A model generated the notes under the pieces. It saw only the letters and a program-made list of their open reading frames with translations, was not told the DNA's origin and made no database searches. Positions 1-10,935 of a stretch of DNA of 64,000 nt are shown here, piece after piece. The first letter of the stretch is position 1. Every line of letters begins with the position of its first letter. The translations under genes and the position numbers were made by a program. The stretch lies in assembly GCF_030272615.1 (NCBI RefSeq), contig NC_081410.1, positions 126,655,140 to 126,719,139 on the forward strand, read 5' to 3'. The stretch comes from Cryptomeria japonica (lineage: Eukaryota; Streptophyta; Pinopsida; Cupressales; Cupressaceae).

Positions 1-602
1 CATTCATGATTCTTCCTTATATGTCTCTTATGCTTTCAATTGAGAAAAGAGAGTCTTTATATAGGAAACCCTAGGTCTTAATTTCACTTTAGGCCAACTT
101 AGTGATTGAATCTCCCGCCAATTTCTTGGGGTTAAACTTTATTTTATGATTGGATCGCGCTCTTAAAATTTTGGGAAAAATGTCCGGGACCGTGTGCACT
201 CTGGGCGCCATGGTCCTCTCCCGGCGCCATGGTCCCGACAACTTTTCACCAAATTTTCAAGGCCATTGGATATGATGATTTTAGAGAGAATCCCGAAGTT
301 ACAGCTGATTTCAAGATGTTTTGACCCCTGAAATCAGGCCTTAAAGTTCAAAATAGGACCTAATTAGGGTTTTAGACTAAATGATGTATTGGAAGAATAA
401 AATGAAAGGGGCACACTTTAATGAAAAGGGCCCAACTTTATGATATGGGAGATGATAAAATAGAACCTTAGTCCTAATTAATTTAATTAATTAAGTGCTA
501 AAGGGGAGATGCAATGCAAAATGCAAAATGCGCCAAGGCGGGTGCTAAACTAGGTGTGAAATTGTACCACCCTAGCAAGTGCGTACAATTTACGACGCTA
601 CA
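1..602 (-). repeat. Partial gypsy-type LTR, minus strand, cut by the window edge
   Basis: Read on the minus strand, the LTR begins at 602 with TGTAGCGTCGTAAATTG. This resembles the start of the complete LTR at 62773 (TGTAGCGTCCTAAAATTG). A TATA-like sequence lies at 56-63 on the minus strand, so the part in view is U3 and the start of R; U5 lies outside the window. It also shares GC-rich blocks with the 62773 LTR (ggcgccatggtcccgacaac near 222-241 against a similar stretch near 63592-63612). The LTR sits directly inside the copia integrase frame that resumes at 603. Whether it is a solo LTR or the end of a full element cannot be seen, nor can the second target-site duplication. Confidence 0.7.
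56..63 (-). promoter_or_regulatory. LTR TATA box
   Basis: TATATAAA on the minus strand, about 540 nt downstream of the LTR start at 602. It is the probable core promoter of the truncated LTR. Confidence 0.45.
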
Positions 603-2541
603 ATATCTTAAGCATTTAAGCTTCAATCCTATCTCAATATCCACTCTAGCTTTGAATATCTTGAATTACTCCAATGCTTCTATTTTCTCCCTTAGAAAGG
701 TTACCCACATAATACTTGAATAATCATCAATCAAAAACATAAAATATATCTCTCCCTGCATGCTTCTCACTCTAGTAGGACCACATAAGTCAGTATGAAC
801 AAGATCTAGCAATCCATTAGATGAATATAGCTTACTCTTAAATGAAGTTTTTATTTGCTTTCCCATCTGACATTCCTTACATATCAGATTAGCAGGCTTC
901 ACAATCTTAGGCAAATCTCTAACAACTTGAGTAGAACCAATCTTTACCATGTAGTCAAAATTAACATGACACATTCTCCTATGCCACAACCAACTTTCAT
1001 CAGTTTGAGAAATCAAACAACTTTTCTCACTAGAATTCAAGTGAAAGATATTACCTTTAGTTTTAGTACCTGATGCAATCTCTATACCCGAGGCATTTAG
1101 GATCTTACATTTACCATTCTTGAATTGAAAATCATATGCCTTGTCAACCATTTGTCCAACACTCAAAATATTATGCTTCAAACCTTCAACATACAAGACA
1201 TCATCAATATTATGCTTACCATTGAAAGATATAAAACCTCTACCATGAATCACACAAGCTTTGTCATCTCCAAATTTCACTATTCCACCATCATACCTTT
1301 CCATACTCAAAAATTTTCTTTTATCACATGTCATATGATGTGAAAAACCGCTGTCAATCACCCATTCATCTTTCTCTTCAATCTTAGCAGCTAAAGCTTT
1401 CTCCTCAACAATGTAGCTTATAGGATTCACTGATACCGAATCATCTTCCTTGATAGCAAGAAATACAAATTCGACTTTTGAATTCCCATTCTCTGATTCC
1501 TCATCTGTTACAGCTTCATCAGCAACATAATAATATATCTTTTGATTTTTGTAATTTTGGTAGGGCTTATAGTGCTTATCATACTTATCATGCTTCTCAT
1601 ATCTATCATTCATATCATATCTATCATGCATTTCAAATTTATCATGCTTATCATATCTAGACATCCTCGTAGGGCACCTAGAAGAAAAATGTCCTATCTT
1701 ATTACAAGAGAAACATTTCAAAGGTAACTTCCCATCATACTTACCAGCTCCTTTAGGCAATCTCCAAGCAAGAAGGGCTTCAAGCTCATCGAATTCTCTT
1801 TCTTTCTCTTCCATCTCTCTCTTCTCTTTCAAATCTTGATACCCAACATGAACTTTCTCTTAGATCATACTTCTATTTCTTGAATATAGAGGCTCTAAAT
1901 GTAGTCTTAGATTTACCATGTAATTCTCCAAATTCGCTCAACTCAAATGCAGTAAGCTTTCCAACCAATATATCTCTAGTCACTGTAGTCACACTTCGGA
2001 TCTCATCAATAGTAGCTACCTTATGTTTGTAAGTAGGAGGCAAAGATCTCAACACCTTAGCAACAATTTCATCTTCTTCAAGGGTTCCATCGACACATCT
2101 GATATTCATGACAAGATCATTCACCTTACCCATAAAGGTTGATATATTTTCATCTTCTGTCATCTTTAATGCTTCATACTTCCCTTTCAAGATCTGCAAC
2201 TTAGCAACTTTAACTTGCACATCTCCTTCATACAAAGTCTCCAGCTTATTCTAGATCTCATGTGCAGTCTGCAACCCCATCACATTAGTCATCTCTCAAT
2301 CAGTCAAGGCACTCAGAAATGCTTCCTTATCTCTTATGTTATGTTCAACATCCTTGATCTTAGCAGTAGTAACTGGTCCATTCTGAGGAACATTATAGAT
2401 ATTCTTTGTGATCTTCCAATACTCTTCTCTAAGGAATTTCAAGTGAACTTCCATCCAATCCTTCCAAACAGTATAATTGCTTCCATCAAATCTAGGACTC
2501 ACCTTCTTGAACACATAAGTTGCCATCCCATATCTCCTCAA
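603..2541 (-). pseudogene. Ty1/copia gag-pol remnant, truncated in integrase
   Basis: The minus-strand frame starts at an ATG near 2541. The N-terminal Gag part (2541-1873) has the copia pattern FDGSNYTVWKDWMEVHL followed by the LRSLPPTYKHKVATID block. A CCHC zinc knuckle (CFSCNKIGHFSSRC) is encoded near 1700. The aspartic protease motif WVIDSGFSHHMT is encoded near 1350. Next come the GAG-pre-integrase HHCC domain (LWHRRMCHVNFDYM ... CKECQMGKQ) and the first part of the integrase core (VHTDLCGPTRVRS ... FLIDDYSS). Stops and frame breaks lie near 2296, 2238 and 1870 and just after 666. The match ends at 603, at LKCLR, immediately before the position where the SDNGGEF motif normally follows; there the LTR of 1-602 begins. 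RT and RNase H are absent. This is a dead Ty1/copia element interrupted by a gypsy insertion. Confidence 0.9.
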
Positions 2542-2567
2542 GCGGACAAGCTTCTTTTAGAGGATCT

Positions 2568-2580
2568 ATCTCTGATACCA
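2568..2580 (-). promoter_or_regulatory. Primer-binding site, initiator tRNA-Met type
   Basis: The minus strand reads TGGTATCAGAGAT, two bases from the LTR edge at 2583. This is the usual plant copia primer site complementary to the 3' end of initiator tRNA-Met, with a late mismatch. Confidence 0.75.
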
Positions 2581-2582
2581 AT

Positions 2583-3898
2583 TGTTAGCAACAACCAAGA
2601 TGGAAAATTGAGAAGGGGGGGTGGGGGTGAATCAGTTTTCATCAGATTAAAACAATTAAACCAAAATCTCATATCTAAACAACAACTGCAAGAATAAAGA
2701 TAAGAACAATGAAACCACAACACATAACACCAATATTTTGATGTGGAAAACTCGGTTAAGGGAAAAAACACGTTGGGAACCTACCCACAATAAGATGATA
2801 CTCGACAATAGTATGTGAAAATATTACAATGGGGAATGCCAATGCATTCAGACACACTTCCTAGAGCTCACTACTCAAAATAAGATGACCCAGAAGGCTC
2901 TAACCCTGAAGGAAGGTTCACTACCTTACAATAAGATTCAGACTACAATCCGGATTACATGAACTGCATATATAACATTTGTTAATGGCTAATGACAGTT
3001 CCTGTTAGGCACATTTGTCTGCCCTACAACAATATCTTCTCAACACACTACACTAAAGGATAAATTTGCTTAAGCACCACATACACCATTCTTTGATAAA
3101 GCAGACATAACACTAATACCCAAATTACATGACTATACCACCTATTTATACAAATCATCAACCTTGACTACAAGGTCAGCTAAACCCTCAAATCACAATT
3201 ACAAAATTACATCACACGATACACATGAGAACCACTAGACCAATATAATGATATACATGACATAACATGGATGAAAATCCAATCTCTAAATATGCATCAC
3301 CACTGGAAATCATGCCAAGATCAACTGCAACAAGCTACACCACCAAGAATACCGCATAACACAAAGAACATCACCGAATTAACAAAATTACCAAGAACAT
3401 GCACAAGAATCAATGCAAACCATCGAGACAAATAGGACATGATTAGGAAACACCATGAAGCACATTAGAACCATCCTCAATAGCTTCACCAACACCACTT
3501 ATGCAAATCTTCAGCGATCAACATGCTAGCTCACATGAATACTCAACAACAACAATTCAGACTAGAAAGATAATTTGTGGAGCACCAAATCACAAACCAT
3601 CTGAATTGAAAATACACATGAACATCCAAAACATTCTCTTAAATCTGCAGCCAAATATATGATCATACCGAAGCTCACGGAGCAAATACCAAACTCTGCC
3701 AACCACTGCATAGAAAGATTGAACTACAAACCGCATCAAATAATATGATCAAACAATCTCTCGGATCAGTGAAACCAATAAGGAATAAAGTATTCCAACA
3801 TCCCAAATAGATAAACCATCCATAACAACTCAATGCAATCACCGTAACACCAAGCAGCTCATTCGTAACACCAGAATATGTTGACATCAATGACAACA
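2583..3898 (-). repeat. 5' LTR of the copia remnant (outer edge uncertain)
   Basis: The inner edge is set by the primer site: on the plus strand the LTR begins TGTTAGCAACAACC at 2583. The outer edge is probably near 3898, where the minus strand starts TGTTGTCATTGATG, the style of many plant copia LTRs. A second possible edge is near 4017 (minus strand TGTTACTGACATG). There is no second copy in the window, so the length cannot be confirmed. No gene is visible within it. Confidence 0.55.
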
Positions 3899-4436
3899 AC
3901 ATATCCTAGCAGCAAGAATATCCAACAAATGTAATCATTCCATAAATATAAGACATTATAAATACATCATAATAGGTCATAAAATCAACACATTGTGCAT
4001 AACACATGTCAGTAACATTAATAATTTAGAATCATATCCATAATGCATCATATAACATTGCAACTTCCATCACAATGAGTCATCATATCCATAACATAAT
4101 CACATGCATATATAAATGTTCATCCATAATAACCACATACGCATAACACTCTACATAGGTTTCTATTGAATTCTATCATATATGAATGTCCAAAAAATAG
4201 ACAATGTCCATTAAGTCAAAAGAATCATGTATACATAAAGAATCACCATTGAAATAATCATCTACATATATATGAGCTTAAAAATTCACTCAAAATATAA
4301 TCATGTATGGCTATCCTATGGAGCCTCTCTTGATCCATCCTCTATCCTTGCTATCACCTATTCTATGGGAGCATCCTCCCCTAGTACATTTTTCTATGTG
4401 GACGCTTGTGTCATGGGAGCATCCTCACCCTAGGTT
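3899..4436. other. AT-rich spacer, no gene seen
   Basis: Low-complexity AT-rich DNA with many cat/ata runs, ending in a more C-rich stretch with a local repeat (gggagcatcctc near 4368 and 4416). I see no coding signature. Confidence 0.4.
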
Positions 4437-5575
4437 AACCCACAATAGTGGGTTACACTTTTTTGCCAACTTTGACATTGCAATATTCATTTTGAAAAAA
4501 AAACAAAAAAAACTTCACATTCAGACACCTATTACTGCTAAACTGTAAGGAATATGTAGATGATGTGAACTAGTGATTTGTGTCATTTTTTGTGTAGATT
4601 CTAAAAAAACAATTTTTTGAAATTTTTTGGAATCAATTTGTTTCCATTTTTGTACCTCCCTCGAAAACTATTTTTTTACAAAAAAATAACATTTTTAAAG
4701 AGTGATACTCACTTGATCAAGCATAACTTTCTTTCTAAAATAGATATGAATGTGATTCTTTCGAATTTAGTTTTGTTAAATCCTTATCTAATGTTTGCAA
4801 TTGGTTTGATAACATTATCTTCAATATTTCATATTTTATTAAGTTTTGAAGTCGAGTTAACTGTAATTTTGACATATGTCCATTTAGCCGTTCATAACTT
4901 TTTGTGTATATATCAAAATTCTTTTTGTTTTTCCGGAAAGAGGGATTAAACACCTAGTGCGTAGATATTTTTTAGAATTTTTTTTCACTTTTTAACTATT
5001 TTTGCATAAGTGTTGAAATTAGAAGTTGATGTTTGGTGTGAAACCTATGTTTAGTTAACCTAAAAAAACACTTAATAAACTCAATATATATTAAAATAAT
5101 AATCATTGGAAAGCTCACTTTGAGTAATACACTCATGCATTTTGGTTTGTCAAAATTCATCCATTTGAGCCCCCAATTTGAGCTTTGAAAGCCAAAAATT
5201 TGCAAAAACCAAGAGATTTTGAGGGAGAGATCTCTAGCAGGCAGGTTCAATAGAACATATGTTCTATTGAAAGGGGTTCTATCAAATCCTCTAGGGTTTG
5301 ATCAAACCCATGTTCTATCAAACCCCTCTAATTATAACGACCATTTTCTTTTTAAAAAACCATTAAAAATGGGGGTTCGATCAAACCTAGGTTCGATTGA
5401 ACCCCCTTTTTAAATAATTTTATATTCGATCGAACATATTTAAAATAATACGTTCAATCGAATCATTTTTTCGATTTGATCGAACATGAAATTCGATCGA
5501 AAGTGGTAAAAATTATGTTTGGACAAACAAGTGCAATTTCTTCATCCAAAAAAGTGTAACCCACTATTGTGGGTT
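4437..5575. mobile_element. Small non-autonomous element with 29-bp terminal inverted repeats
   Basis: Positions 4437-4465 and 5547-5575 are perfect reverse complements over 29 bp. The outer 18 bases of each end (aacccacaatagtgggtt) also form a hairpin with a 7-bp stem. The 1139-bp interior is AT-rich and has no convincing gene. Near its right side (5246-5510) it carries a cluster of ttcgatcgaa-like and ttctatcaaa-like words, including a perfect 26-bp palindrome at 5246-5271. No clear target-site duplication is visible; a shared tcaccc lies near both ends but not flush with them. The terminal structure fits a MITE-like or other non-autonomous DNA transposon. The superfamily is not assigned. 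Confidence 0.65.
5246..5512. repeat. Cluster of palindromic ttcgatcgaac-type words
   Basis: A perfect palindrome occupies 5246-5271. A near-palindrome centred on cctagg lies at about 5371-5406. Further ttcgatcgaac, ttcaatcgaa and ttcgatcgaaa words follow up to 5500. The words vary by one or two bases around a TTCGATCGAA core. They may be subterminal binding sites of the surrounding element. Confidence 0.55.
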
Positions 5576-5581
5576 CACCCC

Positions 5582-7830
5582 CTATACCCTATCCTCGTCG
5601 GAGTCACCTATGTCCTCTGATCCCATGCCATCATATATTGGCACCCAAACTAGCCTTGATAGTCTCACTATCACTCCATACCTCCTTGACCTTGTGCCTA
5701 AACCTATGGGTATTAGCAGTGGCCCAATCACTATCCTTGTCTTGTGATGAGAGGAGCCACTCCTCTTAGAATGATCATGGCTATGAGGCAAATCCCCACT
5801 CTTGGATGAGCCCCCACTATATGTGGAGGAACCACTACAACTAGATGATCCAATGTGTGAGCTAGATCGCATGGACCTCTCGATTGGTGCATTCACCTAC
5901 TACATATTTTCTAGTATTGATGCCTTATACATGGCCCTGTACCATGTAGCATATACTATGAGGGCCCCCAACTACTTCCCTTGCTACTGATTTTTCCCTA
6001 GCTATTGTTTTATATGTAGTATTTTTGTCTACACTACAACTACTAAGGCTTCCTCACTAAGCCTACCCTAACCCCTCCTAGCCTTGTCTCTCTCCCATCG
6101 GTCCTCATCCCTTTCCCTTTGCAATCTATCAACCTCTCAATCCCCCCTCTATCCTTTTGCCTCCAATGCGTCTCGAGCTACCTATAGAGCATCTCTCTTT
6201 AATTTGGCATTGTCTCTCTTTAAAGTAACCTTGGCCAACTCTATCATCACCTAGTCCCTCTCCACCCTCATCCCATCATATAGTCCTTGCAATCATTGTA
6301 AGGCTATCTGTGATTCCTAGATCTTTTCTCCTTGTGATGCCCCCTATGTCGAGCTCTCTCCACACCTCTTTTCTTACTTGAGATGATTGGTAATGCCCTC
6401 AATATGCCATTGCTAGTGCTTGATATCATATGCATGTTGTGTAGCCTACTCCTCCATCGTCATAGCCATGCTTTACCTCTATCTTCTCCTTTTAGGTGGG
6501 ACTGATATTGGTACCACTGTTGGCATCACTCTCTCCTCTCTCCTCTTATGTCTCCCTTGTGTCTCCTCCCCTGGTGGCTAATCCACATCCATAGCTTATG
6601 TGACCTCCTCTCCACTGTTTGGCTCTACCCTTTTCTCACCCCCACCTTTCTCATCTACTCTCTCCCCTCCCCTCTCATGAACAGGCAACAATAATCCCCC
6701 CCTCTACCTCCTCTCTCTCATCCTCTACTAGCTAGTCTCCTCTTCACTATCGACGATGGTAGTCTTGATGCTCCTATTGGTGATGACCCTTATGATCACC
6801 ACCATAACACATATCTATTTATCACTCCTAGGTCATCCACTCTACCCACAAGATCCCATATAACCAGCTCTATCCCCATCCACTCCTCCTACCCTCTCAG
6901 ATCACTTGCTCAAACCAATGTGGTGGGTTTGGAATATCACACCAAATACCAATTTGTCATAGCACTTAGTATGACCTATACACTTTATAACAAACTCCTT
7001 GCACCCCACAATATATGTTGAGGTGAGCATATACAAGATATGCTTTGGATCCTCCAACAATCCTATCATACCCTTGTATGGATGCCATACAATACTCCCC
7101 TCGATCAAATAATCAAACATAAATCACCAATAGTCTTCTCCTTGCACTCCCACATACCTCCATGACCTTCACTATTTGTACCATACCTATAGCAGGTCCA
7201 GAAACCTTTGTTGGCACCTCCATGATAACATATCACATGCATATCTTTGTATAGCTCTACCTATACCAACATCCCTCATGCCATCGATCTTCATTGATTG
7301 ATTGCATCTACCATAATTTTCACCATCCCTAGAGATAGTGATCTTCCTCCCCTATCAGAACAAAAAACCCATTGACCAAAGCACAAACATACAAATAGAT
7401 ATATCAATCTAATATAACTTCTACATATGCCTCTATCAACACTAGCTTCCCCTTCTCGAGGGGCACATCTATCTATCTCAATAGAATTTATAGTGTTGGG
7501 ACATGCTCTATATCCCTGATCATTACTTGTGGCCCCCAAATCGAGACTTGCAGTATCCAATAGATATCCTCTCATGTGACTGTGATATCTCTGGTTGACA
7601 AGTGAAAGGTGACCATATCTGATCGCCATCTCTTAATCAAGGCTATGAGCAAACCTGTGTGTGACCATAGCTAGGGCATCCTAGCTAGATATCATAGTCC
7701 GATTTGGTCGATGATTTGCCACTCTGTGCTCCCAAAGGCATCCACGATTCTTAGTAATGTCAATCATCTCTCTTATAGCTCTAGTGCGTTTATGCTCCAC
7801 TACACAATCACTCAAAACCATGACAGGTAT
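5582..7830 (-). pseudogene. Plant mobile domain (PMD) gene remnant
   Basis: On the minus strand, 7622-7540 encodes VTFHLSTRDITVT, a stop, then EDIYWILQVSIWG. This is the N-terminal signature of the plant mobile (aminotransferase-like) domain, and it aligns with TFHLTQGEMTVTLEDV of the PMD gene near 33.6 kb. Downstream, 6480-6180 gives a charged coiled-coil-like segment (VMIELAKVTLKRDNAKLKRD), and 5896-5582 gives a Ser/Gly-rich tail. The overall order (PMD domain, low-complexity stretch, coiled coil) matches the 32-34 kb gene, but many stops and frame changes have accumulated. No LTRs or other carrier element are recognised around it. It may be a relic of a TE-borne PMD gene. PMD proteins of the MAIN/MAIL1 type act in the nucleus in silencing and meristem maintenance; no function is claimed for this relic. 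Confidence 0.6.
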
Positions 7831-9515
7831 TATTCTAAATTCATCCTAGATTTCCTTCTTTCTTTTTTTTCCCTTTCTTAACAAACCTACTTGTCCTTGT
7901 TGTGGATGGGCTAACCATAATCCCTATCCAATGGGAACATTGATCCTAACAGACAACACTACTATTTCGTTGGTCTTGAGCATGAACCCACTAATCCCTA
8001 GACACTCCCGTCACTTTAGTAATGACCTTGTTAGTCTTCGAGTGCATGTAATGCATGTTTAGTTTTATTTTAGGTGATCTTGCAAGATCATATTTGGCAA
8101 GATCACCCATGGATAGGTGGGAATGGTCCTTGCCAAACCCGAGGCATCGTTCATGTTCGCCTATTTAACCTATGCGACCTCTACAGTATCCTTTCTTGTG
8201 AGGTAATTAATGAATTTAATGCTCTACATGGATTTAATGAGCATGCCTTTCTAAACTACTATAGTGCACCTGATCCCTCGAGTTGATTAGTTCACTAAAG
8301 ATGGGCCAAGTGTCACGAATTTCACCTAGTGCATTTATTACATTTTTGCATTGAGCTTGGTGCATTTATGATAAAAATTCATGATTGGGCTTTTATCATT
8401 CTGACATCATGAATCCTAAAGATGATGTAATACTAGCCACCCTTGAGTCAAATTTGGTGTTAATTTGGTGAGAGGACAGTGTGACACATAGACATCTGCA
8501 TGGTGCACAAACATCTCAATAATATCCCAAATTTAAACAAGCATATTCTATCCTAGGTTTTTGTTAATTCGTTTCCCTTAGCTTGTGTGCATCAACAACA
8601 TTCATTCATGACCATGCTAAGAAATAAAATTGTTCTTTCTCACTCATTTGGAAAGAACAAGTTCATTCTTGTCTCTCTTGCTCTTTTACTCTTAAAAAAA
8701 ATAGAGAAACTTTGTTGAAGTGTATGCTCGATCTCATAACAACTTGGTCAAGTCTCTAAAATCACAATCACACTTCCATTTCAAGAGAGGGGTCTTGGTT
8801 GTGTAACACTCTTCTCCTTTCTTATCTTTTGTATCTATTGCATTGTAATACAATCTCATTTATCAAATCTTTTAATGAATCTATTATATAGTTAAATTTG
8901 ATCTATTTTATCATCATATCTCTTGTAATAAGGGTTTTCCTCCTTTAAGTGGGGTTTGTTTCTATTACACTATCTATTTTATCATTGTATCTCTTGTAAT
9001 AGGGGTTTTCCTCCATTAAGTAGTGTTTGTTTCTATTACACTATGTATTTATCAATTTATCGAAATCTATCTTGTTGGTTGTATGTGGAGGTGGAAACAC
9101 CAAAAAGGAGGTTTGACTGAGGTAAGCCCTATACAACCCCAACATTTTCCCCTTTCTATGTGTCTATAGGTGACAAATATGTTTGAGGAGTGTAGAGATA
9201 ACTTTCGAATGATTTTTGGTGATTCTTTGAACTCTAGCCATATAGATGACAACTTAATGCATAGATGTCTCCGTGACACAAGCATTTGAAGCCTACAATC
9301 GATCAAATTGATGGTAAAATTTGTGTTTCCAATTAATTTACATTTGTTACTGTCAAAATATTTCTATCACTTTGTATGTTTCTCATGTTTACCTATTTCC
9401 ATTTGTAGTCTAGTATAATTTCTTTCCTTTTTTATTATTGATCTCCCTATCTCACTAGAGTGTCATTTAAATGAGGTAGTGAAGGTCAATTTGTTCCTTG
9501 AGATCTTGTCATCTC
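7831..9515. other. Intergenic stretch without a recognisable gene
   Basis: No coding signature found on either strand. It holds a perfect 16-bp palindrome at 8075-8090 and a 71-bp tandem duplication at 8902-9043. The sequence from about 8.3 to 9.3 kb has the look of decayed LTR or leader DNA, but no partner copy is in the window. Confidence 0.4.
8902..9043. repeat. 71-bp tandem duplication, two copies
   Basis: The segment starting tctattttatcatcatatc at 8902 repeats at 8973 (tctattttatcattgtatc). Both copies include tctcttgtaata, gggttttcctcc and gtttctattacacta, with a few substitutions between them. Confidence 0.85.
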
Positions 9516-10656
9516 TAATGAATACTAAGAGGGGGGGGTGAATTAGTATACCAAAAAATACTGAACTTAAACACTTAAACAATTTAGTAGTCAATTGGTA
9601 TAACAGATTTACTAACAAACCGGTTAAGACAAATGTAAACCAAACAGAAAATAAGGCATTCACCCACAAGAGCACAATCACTATAACACAAAATGTTTTG
9701 ATGTGGAAACCCAAATGGGAAAAACCATGGTGAGCAAAAACTCACAAGTAACTATCTGTAGAATAGAAACCAGACCGGTTAAGGTCATACAATGTTCTTC
9801 ACCAGAATAGATCCTATTAGGAATCTAGATCTTTGTTAGGAGATAAGTCCGATTAAAGAATACCTTGTGAGAGGATTTCATATTCATAGTTGTGAACCAC
9901 CTTGTTAGAGGATTTACAAAGGCTTTTCTGGGCCTACCCGGTTAAGGGTTTCAGACTTGTCAAAGATGTGAGTAATCAACAAGTGAGTGATCTAGCAAAT
10001 AGCACAGTCTGCTTGGTTAGATCCTTGATAGCTCATTGTTAATGCATTTCAGCATTAATTCAGTCTTCAATATCTCCACACTCTATTTCTTCACACATAT
10101 CTTTCTTTTCTATGATCACACATACAAAAAAAACATCAATCACCTAAAACCCTAACAACAACTAAAACCCTAGACATGATGTCCTTATAAAGGAATCTGA
10201 TTTCATGTTGGTCCAATAGGATTACATTGCAAGTTCCTAGGTTCAGTGCATCTAGACACATTTGGTAACATGACACAAAATCACTGCCAAAGTGTCAGTG
10301 GAAGATAACTCATCATAGAAATACCAGTTGGTAACTCATCATAAAGTAATACCGGTTCATACATTTAACCAATTACCGGTTGTCAAAATGAAGATTGGGA
10401 AAAATGATAACTACCACTTTATTCCTTTGTTTCGCTTGAGATCTTCATACCACTTGTGTCTTCATACCGCTTGGGTCTTCATACCACTTTAGATTGGTAA
10501 ACACTTTCTGCAAAACACCAATAGTCTAAAGACTATAATACATAATACCAGTTGGAACAAATACCGGTTTGAGCATAACTCATACATACAAAAAGTGATC
10601 TCAAAGCAAGTGTGTGTCCATCAATGACAATCACAATCATCATCAAAATGCCAACA
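9516..10656 (-). repeat. 3' LTR of the non-autonomous element
   Basis: It matches 15157-16270 over its whole length, from the aatactaagag-plus-G-run start to the tcaaaatgc end. On the minus strand it begins TGTTGGCATTTTGATG directly after the polypurine tract. A TATA-like word lies at 10185-10192. It lacks the triplicated gaccagttaaggt insert seen in the other LTR. Confidence 0.88.
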
Positions 10657-10670
10657 ATCTCCCCCTTTGG
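10657..10670 (-). promoter_or_regulatory. Polypurine tract
   Basis: The minus strand reads CCAAAGGGGGAGAT flush against the LTR start TGTTGGCATT. This is the standard plus-strand primer position of an LTR retrotransposon. Confidence 0.85.
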
Positions 10671-10935
10671 CATTGATGGCAACACTTAGGAAAATTTTGA
10701 CATCTAAGTGTTTTACAACAAAAAATATGCCATAATCAAAATTACTCCCCCTAAGCATATACACTATCCCTTTTGCAGAAATGACAATGTATACTACTCC
10801 CTTAAAGAGATAACATGAAAGTATACATAACATTCATCAAAATTTTAAATACAAAATACTACTCCCCCTTTGCCAACAATGACAAAGTACTGCAGAATAA
10901 TCCCTGTTTCTCATTATCATTAAAATAAAAAATGT

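Noticed and set aside
9063..9306. Possible primer site and leader near gtggaaacacc
   Set aside because: No adjoining LTR edge or partner copy could be identified.
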